Part shown: piece after piece, positions 43,097-43,151 of the stretch
How positions within the stretch are numbered: position 1 is the first letter of the stretch
How the letters are laid out: every line of letters begins with the position of its first letter
Source of the DNA: JBKPCD01 sp046727175
Lineage (GTDB): Bacteria > Acidobacteriota > Vicinamibacteria > Vicinamibacterales > 2-12-FULL-66-21
Length of the DNA stretch: 43,151 nt
Assembly: GCA_046727175.1 (NCBI GenBank)
Contig: JBKPCD010000019.1
Coordinates: 1-43,151 of the forward strand
Reading direction: 5' to 3'
Position numbers and translations under genes: made by a program
The notes under the pieces: generated by a model
What the model saw: the letters and a program-made list of their open reading frames with translations, nothing else
Databases searched by the model: none
Told to the model about the DNA's origin: nothing

Positions 43097-43151
43097 GCAG
43101 TCGCCCGGTGAGGGGTCTCGTTTCGGGAACATCCGCGGGATGCGGCAACGC

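Overview
The window looks like a high-GC chromosomal segment of an Acidobacteriota genome, most likely the Vicinamibacteria (subdivision 6). This is inferred from gene content, not from a marker gene. The clues are two large 'ADOP'-type orphan FtsX/MacB permeases, a PadR regulator, a Ser/Thr kinase with C-terminal TPRs, a Reg_prop/Y_Y_Y propeller protein, a CHRD protein with a PEP-CTERM tail, and palindromic repeats that read as 'LKPAPT' when translated. I saw no rRNA, tRNA or CRISPR array.

Layout. 1-2.5 kb: a broken propeller sensor, a DsrE-like gene cut off by a micro-repeat array, and an SDR dehydrogenase. 2.7-6.5 kb: PadR with a duplicated operator-like element, an exported SLOG-like protein, and a glycosyltransferase pair (GT2 plus GT-C-like membrane protein) on the minus strand. 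6.6-12.2 kb: two ADOP permeases with a small membrane protein encoded convergently between them. 12.3-16.4 kb: SGNH esterase, a decayed AraC/VOC pair fused by a deletion, a CHRD/PEP-CTERM protein, and an exported M28 peptidase. 16.5-20.4 kb: a kinase remnant, a frameshifted kinase-TPR gene, an IS5-type transposase remnant, and a small membrane protein. 20.3-25.5 kb: MocR/PdxR regulator, a methyltransferase, two small secreted or VOC proteins, an exported FAM173-like methyltransferase, and the wreck of an ABC exporter. 25.8-30.6 kb: a coiled-coil membrane protein with an RskA-like C-terminus, a PD-(D/E)XK-like plus EVE/PUA-like protein, and a convergent membrane pseudokinase-PEGA protein with 13 in-register octapeptides. 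30.6-36.2 kb: a reductive pyrimidine catabolism cluster (PreA, beta-ureidopropionase, aldehyde dehydrogenase, dihydropyrimidinase). 36.2-43.1 kb: a hydrolase remnant, a second GT-C-like protein, a histidine kinase/NarL-type regulator pair, a diheme cytochrome c, and a REC-PilZ protein.

The most unusual signal is between the genes. At least eight spacers carry degenerate direct repeats with a strict 7-nt period. Each locus has its own heptamer 'word'. Sister arrays of 8, 9 and 10 nt also occur. Some are inverted pairs around a hairpin. One pair fills the spacer between the aldehyde dehydrogenase stop and the dihydropyrimidinase start almost completely. They resemble the short tandemly repeated repetitive (STRR) heptamers of filamentous cyanobacteria, but I know of no description in this type of genome.

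The second theme is decay. At least seven loci hold truncated, frameshifted or fused genes (propeller, DsrE, AraC/VOC, kinase and kinase remnant, IS5, ABC exporter, alpha/beta hydrolase). The window therefore looks like an accessory region under active deletion. Single-base assembly errors could explain some, but not all, of these breaks.
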